A DNA stretch of 51,422 bases from Lentisphaeria bacterium (lineage in GTDB: Bacteria > Verrucomicrobiota > Lentisphaeria > Victivallales > UBA1829): positions 1 to 51,422 of the forward strand of contig JAFVTF010000090.1 of assembly GCA_017503375.1 (NCBI GenBank), given 5' to 3'. The stretch's first letter is position 1; each line of letters begins with the position of its first letter. Under the pieces are notes generated by a model. That model saw only the letters and a list, made by a program, of their open reading frames with translations, was not told the origin of the DNA and searched no databases. The translations under genes were made by a program, and so were the position numbers. This document shows positions 43,877-51,422 of the stretch, piece by piece.

Positions 43877-45328
43877 ATGATCAGAAAATGTCTTTATTTT
43901 CTGTTGACAGCATGCACCGTGCTGTCAGCGCAATCGCCGGATGCAAAGCCGGATGTCAGAAAAATCCATTTGATCCAGGATGATGCTCAGGATTATATGG
44001 TATCTAAAATTTACAAACTCAAGTACACGCAATCAAACGATCTTGCGCCATTTGTAACGGGAATGGTCATGCGCTACAATGTAAATTCTTCCGTCGGTTC
44101 TATTGAATACGGTGCGAACAATACCCAGCTTCTGACCGTGACCTGTCCGGTGGAAATGATGCCGTGCGTGGATGATTTCATCGCAAAAGCTGACCGGAAT
44201 ATCCCATTGTCAAACAAGGAACCCGGAGAAATCGTCAAAGGTACCGGAATCACACGGGCAGTTTACCGTCCGAAATACCGTTCGGGCCAGAATCTTCTGA
44301 ATGTTCTGGTCAACAGTGTGATCGGGGAAGGACCTTACAGTTCTGTTTACGCATGGGATGCCAATTCCAATCAGATCTACTGGAAAGACAATGTTGCAAA
44401 TACGGAATATGTTTATCAGTTTCTGGGATATCTGGACCGTCCGGCACCGCAGATTCAGTTTGAATTTACGCTTCACGAAGTCCGGGAAAGCACTCTGCGT
44501 GATATCGGAATTGAATATCTTGCCTGGAAAAACGGACCCGGCTTGAATATTTTCCAGACAGCTTTCAAGAGTTTCAGTATCACCTCTGCCGGAAGTTCCG
44601 CATTGCAGGGAATGTCCGGACCTCTCGGGGGATTTTTTGTTGCGCCCCAATTTGATGCCAGCTTTATCCGGATTCTGGAACAGAATGGAAATGCCACGAT
44701 CAAAGATACTGCAACGCTTACCGTTTCCAACTCGGATTCCTCGGTCAGCACCATCTATTTCAGCCCGGAATTCCAGAATATCGTCAAAAGCAATAACGAT
44801 CAGACAAGTGTTCAGACGGATTCTCTCGGATTGGAAGAGGGAATGTATCAAGCCATGCTGAAGATCACCGCTCCGATTGTGAATCTTCATTACGGCGCCC
44901 CTCAGGAAGGATATCCGAAAACGGAAGCCTTTTCCGTGGAAAATTACAAACCGGGACAGTACACAAAATTCAAAGGGACGGTCAATTTTGATTACAACAT
45001 GCAAACTGCCTATGTCGTTGACCGGAACAATATGGGAGCAGAACTGGTGGAAACCAGCCGCATCAACAGCAGCGTTCTCATGGATTTGAACAAAGAATTT
45101 ATTCTGGCTCAATGGGATAGTGATTCTGTCGTGGAACAAACCATCGGTGTACCGTTCCTTTCGGAAATTCCGATTCTGAAATACCTGTTCAGCACGACTA
45201 CCACTCAGAATGAAAAGACGAAAGTTTATCTGACGGTGAAAGCAACAGTTCTTGATACAGCACACTCTTCCAAACTCCCCGATTTTGTGACAGGTAAACT
45301 CAAGAAAATCAGCAAAAAGAAGAAATAA
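43877..45328 (+). CDS. Secretin-like exported protein 1
   Basis: A 483-residue exported protein. The N-terminus can be read as a signal peptide cut after VLSA or as a lipobox (LTAC, Cys 13). Residues 40-185 resemble the small alpha/beta N-domains of secretins (YKLKYTQSNDLAPFV; YDANSNQ-like AWDANSNQIYWKDN; VYQFLGYLDRPAPQIQFEFTLHEV). The C-terminus is secretin-like: IGVPFLSEIPILKYLFSTTTTQNEKTKVYLTVKATVL matches the position and rhythm of the GspD beta-barrel end. It is probably an outer-membrane multimer. The ribosome site is GGGGGG seven bases before the ATG. It heads a five-gene operon with a decarboxylase and antiporter. Confidence 0.72.
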   Translation: MIRKCLYFLLTACTVLSAQSPDAKPDVRKIHLIQDDAQDYMVSKIYKLKYTQSNDLAPFVTGMVMRYNVNSSVGSIEYGANNTQLLTVTCPVEMMPCVDDFIAKADRNIPLSNKEPGEIVKGTGITRAVYRPKYRSGQNLLNVLVNSVIGEGPYSSVYAWDANSNQIYWKDNVANTEYVYQFLGYLDRPAPQIQFEFTLHEVRESTLRDIGIEYLAWKNGPGLNIFQTAFKSFSITSAGSSALQGMSGPLGGFFVAPQFDASFIRILEQNGNATIKDTATLTVSNSDSSVSTIYFSPEFQNIVKSNNDQTSVQTDSLGLEEGMYQAMLKITAPIVNLHYGAPQEGYPKTEAFSVENYKPGQYTKFKGTVNFDYNMQTAYVVDRNNMGAELVETSRINSSVLMDLNKEFILAQWDSDSVVEQTIGVPFLSEIPILKYLFSTTTTQNEKTKVYLTVKATVLDTAHSSKLPDFVTGKLKKISKKKK

Positions 45329-45345
45329 TTCAAACGGGGGGAAAT

Positions 45346-47031
45346 ATGATGAAACAAAAGATTTTAATCCCGGTGTTATCCGGTATCTTTTCCTTTGCAT
45401 TGACAGCGGCAGAAATTGCCGGAGTTCCGCGTGATTCCAACAATGGAAATACCGGAGGTTATGCAGGAACACGCGTGGAAGCTCAACTTCTTTTGAATGT
45501 GAAAGATAATATCAATGCAGTCCATTTCATCCGCGACAACAACGATCCGCGCGTCATAACAAAAACTTATATTCTGAAACATGTTGATCCTTATGAATTC
45601 CGGGATTACCTGCGTCAGATGGTTCAATCCAAACGTGTCGGCAACACCAATACCCAGCAGCAGTATCCGGGAAATACTCAGAATCCTCCGGTTGCAACAA
45701 CAAGCACTCCGGTTCTTTCATCGGTCAATGCTCAGGATGGTTTTTCCCCGCTGCCGCAGCTGGGCAGCAATACCGCAGTGGAATGTCTGAAATATGTGGA
45801 CGGAACCGGGCTGCTGATCGTCAGTGCGGAAGAATACCGGTTCAAGGACCATAAAAACGGAATGGGAATAGACTCACTGGTTGCCATGCTGGATAATCCT
45901 GCTCTGGGGCCATTGAGTTTCGGTTCCCAGATGTTCATTTACATGCCGAAATTTGTTCCGGCGCGGAATCTGATGCCCCTGATCGAGAATATGGGGATGA
46001 ATGTTCAGGATGTCACCGAACTGTGGCAGGGAAGCGATCTTGTAGCATACGATCCCGACCTTAACTGGCTGATCTTTGACGTCACAAACTATTCCACTTA
46101 CAACGTTGCCGCCATGCTGGAAAAATATGATGTGCCGATCCCGCAAGTCAGATTGAAAATTTCTGTCTATGAAGTCTATAAGGAACATGATGACAAGATA
46201 GGGATTGATTTCCAGAACTGGAAAAACAATGAAGGAGCAGACTTTTTTTCAGCAGGCGGAAGATACCGGAACAACTGGGCGGCAATTTATAATCAAACAC
46301 CTTCTTTCACCTTGGATTACGGTTCGGAACGGACAAGTTTCTACAACTTCAATCCGAAGTGGAACACACGGTATCTTGATTTCCTTGTCAGCAAAGGGAA
46401 GGCGAAAATCGCCCATACCGGAGAACTTTGCATCCGCAATGCCTCTCCTGCAAGCATGACAAGAACAACGCAAATCTTTTATATGGACACTTCTCAGCCC
46501 GTGAAAAATCTCAGCAATCTGCCCGATACAGGTGTCGGACCTTACGAATTGCTTTCCGCTCTTGTGGGAGAAGTTCTGAAAACAGATATTCCTGTCGGCA
46601 AAGGAAATCAGCAGATCGTAACCCGCTCCAATGCCGGCTATGGATTCAGTTTGAATGTCAAGAATGTGTCTGTCAATCTTGATGAAACAAGTTTTGATAT
46701 TACAGCAAGCAACACCAGTCTGATCGGGTTTGAATCCAATGGTGCGCCGCGTATAGCTCCGGGAAATACAGTTGTTCAGACAGTCAGCCTTCCCCACGGG
46801 AAAAACAGGTTTGTGATCGGCGGTTTGCGGAAACAGGAAAAAGTTAAATCCCGTACAGGAATCCCCTGGCTCTGCGAAATCCCGTATCTGGAATATATTT
46901 TTGGAACCGTGACAACCAGTACACGTCATGCAGACCTTGTGATAGTGGGTGAATGTGAATGGGCATCTCCCGCTGATTCCAAATCTCATGCGTACACAAA
47001 GAAGACCACCAAAGGCTTGCCGGGTCAATAA
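45346..47031 (+). CDS. Secretin-like exported protein 2
   Basis: A 561-residue exported protein with a signal peptide of about 22 residues (ALTAAE). It shares the layout of protein 1: an N-terminal module (TYILKHVDPYEFRDYLRQMV), a Gln/Pro/Thr-rich linker at 105-140, and a second module (QMFIYMPKFVPARNLMPLIENMG; YNVAAMLEKYDVPIPQVRLKISVYEV). The secretin-type end is RFVIGGLRKQEKVKSRTGIPWLCEIPYLEYIFGT. Both have the VYEV/LHEV...IGIDF/IGIEY segment where secretins start the barrel. GGGGGG precedes; ATG 45346 or 45349. It is a diverged paralogue, so the two may form a mixed complex. Confidence 0.72.
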   Translation: MMKQKILIPVLSGIFSFALTAAEIAGVPRDSNNGNTGGYAGTRVEAQLLLNVKDNINAVHFIRDNNDPRVITKTYILKHVDPYEFRDYLRQMVQSKRVGNTNTQQQYPGNTQNPPVATTSTPVLSSVNAQDGFSPLPQLGSNTAVECLKYVDGTGLLIVSAEEYRFKDHKNGMGIDSLVAMLDNPALGPLSFGSQMFIYMPKFVPARNLMPLIENMGMNVQDVTELWQGSDLVAYDPDLNWLIFDVTNYSTYNVAAMLEKYDVPIPQVRLKISVYEVYKEHDDKIGIDFQNWKNNEGADFFSAGGRYRNNWAAIYNQTPSFTLDYGSERTSFYNFNPKWNTRYLDFLVSKGKAKIAHTGELCIRNASPASMTRTTQIFYMDTSQPVKNLSNLPDTGVGPYELLSALVGEVLKTDIPVGKGNQQIVTRSNAGYGFSLNVKNVSVNLDETSFDITASNTSLIGFESNGAPRIAPGNTVVQTVSLPHGKNRFVIGGLRKQEKVKSRTGIPWLCEIPYLEYIFGTVTTSTRHADLVIVGECEWASPADSKSHAYTKKTTKGLPGQ

Positions 47032-47040
47032 GGAGAGATC

Positions 47041-47478
47041 ATGAAAGGTATCATGTTTCTTTTACTGATCCTGCTTTCCGGGTGCTGCGTGATTCCGGAT
47101 GGAAAAGAACCGGATGTAAACAAGCGGGAAATAGCCAAAGATGATCCCCGGCTGAAACAGACTGGAGAAAAGATCCTTCAGGCTCTTCAGAATAAAAATT
47201 ACGGGGAATTCGCAAAGTATGTGAATGAAAAGGAAAACAAAATATCGGAGGAGGAATTTCTGGTTTCAGAAAAGAATATCCGGGAACAATTCGGGAAAAT
47301 CACAGGATTTGAATATCTGACCGATCTGGAACTGCCTTTGATGCACAATATGATCTGGAAGGTCCGGTTTGAACGGAAAGGGAAAAATCAGGAAACAGTC
47401 AGACAGGAACTGTTATTCCGTCTGATCCTGGGAAGTATAAACGGGAAACCGCATGTAATCAGCATGGGATTCCTATGA
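47041..47478 (+). CDS. Small lipoprotein of the decarboxylase operon
   Basis: A 145-residue lipoprotein with lipobox LLSGC (Cys 15). The mature part has a helical stretch (KILQALQNKNYGEFAKYVNEKEN) and C-terminal strands (WKVRFERKG; ELLFRLILG), a fold typical of small envelope proteins such as DUF3887/DUF4019-like ones. It begins nine bases after the secretin-like gene 2 with a normal AAGGAGAG site. It might act as a pilotin for the secretin-like proteins; this is inferred from position and size only. Confidence 0.73.
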   Translation: MKGIMFLLLILLSGCCVIPDGKEPDVNKREIAKDDPRLKQTGEKILQALQNKNYGEFAKYVNEKENKISEEEFLVSEKNIREQFGKITGFEYLTDLELPLMHNMIWKVRFERKGKNQETVRQELLFRLILGSINGKPHVISMGFL

Positions 47479-47494
47479 ACGAAAGGGGGAACAA

Positions 47495-48973
47495 ATGAGT
47501 AACTCACAGGAAAAGAAATTGGGTGTGATTGCACTTGCCGCATTGGTGGTAAGCGCAATGATCGGCGGGGGAATTTTCAGTCTTCCGCAAAACATGGCGC
47601 AGGGTGCAGCGGCAGGTGCAGTGATCCTTGCGTGGATCATTACAGGGATCGGAATGTTTTTCCTTGCCAATACCTTCCGGATTCTTTCCGATGCAAAACC
47701 GGATGCCTCAACAGGAATTTATGCATATGCCCGTCTCGGTTTCGGACGGTTTGCCGGATTCCAGATGGCATGGGGATACTGGCTTTGCAATATCTTCGGG
47801 AACGTGGGATATGCAGTGCTTCTGATGGATGCCTTCGATTATTTCTTTCCGGGAACGTTTACGGGAGGGAACAATCTCTGGTCGATCATCGGCGGTTCCT
47901 GCGTGATCTGGATCATGAACTGGGCTGTTTTGCGTGGTGTGAAACAGGCAGCGTTCGTGAATATCATCGGAACGATCTGTAAAATTCTGCCGATCATCCT
48001 GTTTATTGTTGTCATGCTCTTCTGTTTCCGGTGGAAAATTTTCACCACAGACATGGGTGGTAATGAAGTTGATAAAGCATTGCAGCTGAAGCCATTGGGA
48101 AGTATGCTCGGACAGATCAAATCCACAATGCTGGTCACTCTCTGGTCATTTATCGGGATTGAGGGAGCTGTTGTTGTTTCCGGAAGAGCCAAGAGTCAGA
48201 AAGATGTGGGAAAAGCAACTGTTCTCGGTTTCCTGATCTGTCTGGTGATTTATGTCCTGCTCTCGCTGCTTCCTTTCGGACGGATGACGCAATCATCCCT
48301 TGCCGGACTTTCCAATCCTTCCACAGCTCCGATTCTTGCATCCATTGTCGGACACTGGGGCGGCTGGGTCATGAATCTCGGTGTGATCATTGCCCTTCTG
48401 ACCAGCTGGCTGGCTTTTACCATCATGATCGCACAAATACCTTATGCCGCAGCACTCGACGGAACATTCCCGAAAGTTTTCCGCAAGGAAAATATCAATG
48501 AAACGCCGAATGTCTCTCTGATCGTGACCAGCGCGATCATGCAGCTGGCAATGATCCTTGTCTATTTTGCCAACAACGCTTGGAACACCATGCTTTCTGT
48601 AACGGGGGTGATGATTCTTCCGCCATATCTGGCATGTACCGCTTATCTATGGAAACTTTGTGTTCGCGGTGAATATCCGGAGGATCTTCCTGTGAAAAAA
48701 GGGTTTGCTCTTCTGTGCGGTGCTGCGGGAACGATCTATGCAATCTGGATGATTTATGCTGCCGGATTGAGCTATCTTTTCATGGCTCTGGTTTTCATGG
48801 CTGCGGGGATTCCGGTTTATATCAAAGCGCATCAGGAATCCGCAGAAAAACCGGAAGAAGGCAAGACTGCTGAAGCGTGTTTCACGAAAACAGAACTGAT
48901 TTGTGCAGTGCTGCTTTGTATCGCGGCAATCGCGGCGATCATCTGTTTTGCAACAAAAGTGATCAAATTGTAA
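47495..48973 (+). CDS. APC-family basic amino acid/polyamine antiporter
   Basis: A 492-residue inner-membrane exchanger with 12-13 helices. The first helix has the substrate-binding GGGIFSLPQN motif (SAMIGGGIFSLP), and helix 6 has LWSFIGIEGAVV, both characteristic of ArcD/AaxC/YdgI-type arginine exchangers. It probably swaps external arginine (or another basic amino acid) for the decarboxylation product, moving positive charge outwards. It lies 12 bases before the decarboxylase. The ribosome site is GGGGG. The exact substrate cannot be proven from sequence. Confidence 0.87.
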   Translation: MSNSQEKKLGVIALAALVVSAMIGGGIFSLPQNMAQGAAAGAVILAWIITGIGMFFLANTFRILSDAKPDASTGIYAYARLGFGRFAGFQMAWGYWLCNIFGNVGYAVLLMDAFDYFFPGTFTGGNNLWSIIGGSCVIWIMNWAVLRGVKQAAFVNIIGTICKILPIILFIVVMLFCFRWKIFTTDMGGNEVDKALQLKPLGSMLGQIKSTMLVTLWSFIGIEGAVVVSGRAKSQKDVGKATVLGFLICLVIYVLLSLLPFGRMTQSSLAGLSNPSTAPILASIVGHWGGWVMNLGVIIALLTSWLAFTIMIAQIPYAAALDGTFPKVFRKENINETPNVSLIVTSAIMQLAMILVYFANNAWNTMLSVTGVMILPPYLACTAYLWKLCVRGEYPEDLPVKKGFALLCGAAGTIYAIWMIYAAGLSYLFMALVFMAAGIPVYIKAHQESAEKPEEGKTAEACFTKTELICAVLLCIAAIAAIICFATKVIKL

Positions 48974-48985
48974 AGGGGGGACAAT

Positions 48986-51274
48986 ATGAACAAAGAACTT
49001 CAAACAAAAAGAGTCCTGATCGTGGAAGATTCAGAAAGCAAAATCAGCATGTCCATGAATTCCGCAATCGTAAAACTGATGGAAGAACTGGCGGCAAAAG
49101 AAATCGAATCGGAACGGTTCTTTTCCGGAGAGGAGGCAATGCCGATCGTTTCAAACGATATGGATTTCGATTGTTTCCTTGTTGCAACAGATATGGATCT
49201 GGAAAAACAGGAAGAACATATTACGCTCGCTTTACTGAAACGGATCCGGTGCCGTCAATCTTCCGTTCCGGTCTTTCTGCTGGCTGACAGGGAGAAAACA
49301 TCCCGGAAACTGAATGCAGAACTCATGGAGCTTGCCAATGAATTTGTCTGGATTCTGGAAGACAGTCCCCGGTTTATTGCAGGCAGGATCGAAGCGGCAA
49401 TCACACGTTACCGCAATCATCTGCTCCCGCCGCTCATGAAAGCAATCTGGGAATACAATGAAGATTATCATGAATATTCCTGGGCGGCTCCCGGACATCA
49501 GGGCGGAACCGGATTCACAAAAACTCCCGCCGGAAAGAAATTTTATGATTTCTACGGAGAAAATCTCTTCCGCACCGACACTGGAATCGAACGGTCTTCC
49601 ATCGGTTCTCTGCTGGATCATGAGGGAGCATTTGAAGAAAGTGAGAAATTAGCGGCAAAAGTGTTCGGAGCTGACCGTTCCTACTCCGTGGTTGTCGGAA
49701 CTTCTGGCTCCAACCGCACCATCATGCAGGCTGTTCTTACGGAAAATGATATCGCGATTTGTGACCGGAATTGCCATAAGTCGATCGAACAGGGTTTGAT
49801 TCTCTCCGGAGCAAGACCGGTTTACATGCTTCCGACACGCAACAGATACGGAATCATCGGTCCTGTCAGAAAATCAGAAATGACACCCGCTGCAATCGGA
49901 CAGAAAATTCTGGATTCTCCAATCATCCGCAACCGTACCAAAAAACCGGCTTATGCCGTTTTGACAAACTGCACCTATGATGGAATCTGCTACAATGCGG
50001 CGGCCGTTCAGAAAGAACTGGAACAAAGTGTGGATCATCTGCATTTCGATGAAGCGTGGTATGCTTATGCCCGTTTCAACCGGATGTACCGGGATCATCA
50101 CGCCATGCGCGGCGATCCGGCTACTCATCACGGACCGACACTTTATGCAACGCATTCCACCCACAAACTCCTGAATGCACTGTCGCAATCATCTTATATC
50201 CACGTCCGGAAGGGCAGAAACTATGTTGATTTTGACCGGTTCAATCAAGCATATATGATGCAGTCCACCACCTCACCGCTGTATGCCATTTGTGCCTCCA
50301 ATGATATCTCGGCAAAGATGATGGATGAATGCGGCTGCTGTCTGACACGGGAAGTTATTGAAGAAGCCGTGGATTTCCGTCAGGCACTCGCCCGGCTGGA
50401 ACGGGATTTCAAAAAAGAAAAATCCTGGTTTTTCACCCCGTGGAATCCTCCGCAAGTTTTTGATCCGGACTCCGGAAAAAAATATGAGTTTGCAGATGCA
50501 CCCCGTGATCTTCTGGTGAAAGAACAGGAATGCTGGCGTTTGAATCCGGGTGAAACATGGCACGGATTCCCGGAACTCGACCACGATTGGGTAATGCTGG
50601 ATCCCATCAAAGTGAGTATTCTCTCTCCGGGAATGAATGATGACGGGACATTGCAGGAGCATGGAGTTCCTGCGGCATTGGTTTCCTATTACCTCTATCA
50701 GGAAGGAATCGTTCCGACACGCACCACTGATTTTCAGATCATGTTCCTGTTCTCCATGGGAATCACCAAAGGAAAATGGGGAACGCTTCTGAACACGCTC
50801 CTGAAATTCCGGGAATATTATGAGATGAATGCTCCTGTTGCAGAAATTCTGCCTGGATTGGCAGTTCAATTCCCTGATTATTACGGAAAGTCTGGAATCC
50901 GGGATCTTTCGGATGACATGTTTGAATATCTGCGGAAAGAAAAACCGGGAGAACTTCTGAACAAGGCATTTGAGACTTTGCCGGAACCGGTGATCTCACC
51001 ACGGGAGGCTTATATGAAAATCGTCTCAAATCAAGTGGAATTTGTGACTTCAGATGAGCTTGCCGGAAGGATTTCCGCAAATTCACTCATTCCCTATCCG
51101 CCGGGAATTCCCATGATGATGTCAGGCGAACGGTTCGGAACAATAAATTCTCCGCAGATTGCCTACCTTCACGCATTGGAATCCTGGGGCAAAAATTTCC
51201 CCGGATTTGAACATGTCACAGAAGGAACCCGTGTTATCGACGGAAAATATCAGGTGATGTGTGTGAAAGAGTAA
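48986..51274 (+). CDS. PLP-dependent Orn/Lys/Arg decarboxylase, probably arginine (AdiA-like)
   Basis: A 762-residue fold-type I decarboxylase. Residues 1-130 form the receiver-like wing domain (RVLIVEDSESKIS), then the major domain from about 145 (APGHQGGTGF). The PLP site is K394 in HSTHKLLNALSQ, and the ring-facing Asp is in HFDEAWYAY. The C-terminal domain covers about 620-762. Length and wing domain match the large acid-induced enzymes (AdiA, CadA, SpeF) and not the small biosynthetic ones. Arginine is favoured because the adjoining antiporter is ArcD/AaxC-like. It consumes a cytoplasmic proton per turn, so the pair gives acid tolerance. GGGGGG five bases before the ATG. Confidence 0.9.
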   Translation: MNKELQTKRVLIVEDSESKISMSMNSAIVKLMEELAAKEIESERFFSGEEAMPIVSNDMDFDCFLVATDMDLEKQEEHITLALLKRIRCRQSSVPVFLLADREKTSRKLNAELMELANEFVWILEDSPRFIAGRIEAAITRYRNHLLPPLMKAIWEYNEDYHEYSWAAPGHQGGTGFTKTPAGKKFYDFYGENLFRTDTGIERSSIGSLLDHEGAFEESEKLAAKVFGADRSYSVVVGTSGSNRTIMQAVLTENDIAICDRNCHKSIEQGLILSGARPVYMLPTRNRYGIIGPVRKSEMTPAAIGQKILDSPIIRNRTKKPAYAVLTNCTYDGICYNAAAVQKELEQSVDHLHFDEAWYAYARFNRMYRDHHAMRGDPATHHGPTLYATHSTHKLLNALSQSSYIHVRKGRNYVDFDRFNQAYMMQSTTSPLYAICASNDISAKMMDECGCCLTREVIEEAVDFRQALARLERDFKKEKSWFFTPWNPPQVFDPDSGKKYEFADAPRDLLVKEQECWRLNPGETWHGFPELDHDWVMLDPIKVSILSPGMNDDGTLQEHGVPAALVSYYLYQEGIVPTRTTDFQIMFLFSMGITKGKWGTLLNTLLKFREYYEMNAPVAEILPGLAVQFPDYYGKSGIRDLSDDMFEYLRKEKPGELLNKAFETLPEPVISPREAYMKIVSNQVEFVTSDELAGRISANSLIPYPPGIPMMMSGERFGTINSPQIAYLHALESWGKNFPGFEHVTEGTRVIDGKYQVMCVKE

Positions 51275-51282
51275 GAAAAAAC

Positions 51283-51421
51283 AAAGGGGGCTGTTGCAAA
51301 ACCTGCATACAGAAAACGCATTTTAATTGAGTCTTTTGAACAGAGTGAACGGAGTTTACAGAGATTACGGAGGTGGTTTGGTAATTAAAACAACCGTTAC
51401 CCAAGAGAAAAATTTTTATTT
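51283..51421. repeat. Right copy of 139-bp terminal inverted repeat
   Basis: Exact reverse complement of bases 1-139, starting eight bases after the decarboxylase stop. The plus-strand tip reads AAAGGGGGCTGTTGCAAAACC. Positions 51337-51372 hold the 9-bp periodic block (TGAACAGAG, TGAACGGAG, TTTACAGAG, ATTACGGAG). A frame is open from about 51320 to the window end, but it is too short to judge. Confidence 0.9.
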
Positions 51422-51422
51422 C

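Noticed and set aside
1..51422. Whole window as a composite transposon or circular element
   Set aside because: Content is housekeeping genes (rpoD, mfd, uvrA, folD); the inverted ends are better explained by a repeat that broke the assembly.
1..51422. tRNA or rRNA genes and prophage modules
   Set aside because: Reading by eye on both strands gave no convincing tRNA or rRNA gene and no integrase, capsid or terminase; a tRNAscan or Infernal run would be decisive.

Overview
The window reads as chromosomal DNA from a Gram-negative bacterium of the PVC superphylum, most probably Lentisphaerota (Victivallis-like). This is inferred from gene content, not from a marker gene. The indicators are a DUF1559-type pseudopilin next to a DUF4838 glycosidase, a GntR/LacI chimeric sugar regulator, a very large LamG/CBM9-like glycoside hydrolase, an FHA-rich Tad locus, LPS export (LptF/G) and an sn-style DNA repair set. 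No rRNA, tRNA, CRISPR array, prophage or replication origin was seen. The two window ends are one perfect 139-bp sequence in inverted orientation (1-139 and 51283-51421), so this is probably a complete assembly contig bounded on both sides by the same multicopy repeat.

Layout. 0.15-4.4 kb: a two-gene pseudopilin/DUF4838 operon facing a divergent AraR-like regulator; the intergenic region carries two identical TTGTAATACAA operators. 4.4-4.9 kb: a hairpin-rich mobile repeat and a small zinc-ribbon gene with its own promoter and terminator. 5.1-13.8 kb: a Tad-type operon (CpaB, an FHA-CpaF fusion ATPase, TadB, TadC, DUF192 protein, membrane FHA protein, PEGA-repeat lipoprotein, membrane protein) running into rsmG. 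13.8-15.1 kb, minus strand: a serine hydrolase and a 44-codon gene. 15.3-20.2 kb: housekeeping genes (rsmI, HIT, ilvA, ridA, rsmD, small exported coiled-coil protein, folD) ending in a strong terminator. 20.3-23.7 kb: a second copy of the mobile repeat with 8-bp target duplication, then mfd. 23.8-29.6 kb: a primary sigma factor with an H1-like Lys/Ala/Pro repeat extension, rpsU, an LptF/G permease and ComEC. 29.5-36.2 kb, minus strand: uvrA-nfo, a solute-binding protein and two unknowns. 36.2-39.9 kb: the large glycosidase. 39.9-43.7 kb: a degraded region with a broken IS1380-like transposase, an exported Ntn hydrolase, an SGNH hydrolase with a structured leader, and a dead DUF1835 gene ending in the third copy of the mobile repeat. 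43.9-51.3 kb: a five-gene operon of two secretin-like exported proteins, a lipoprotein, an APC antiporter and a PLP-dependent arginine-type decarboxylase.

The last operon is the best candidate for a system not described before. Decarboxylase plus antiporter is a standard acid-resistance pair, but here it is preceded by two outer-membrane, secretin-like proteins. That recalls the logic, though not the proteins, of the chlamydial AaxA porin/AaxB/AaxC set. Four of its five genes also use a pure G-run Shine-Dalgarno, unlike most of the window. The second strong result is the three-copy, hairpin-bearing MITE-like element. Promoters here often show an extended -10 of the form TG-C-TATATT(AC).
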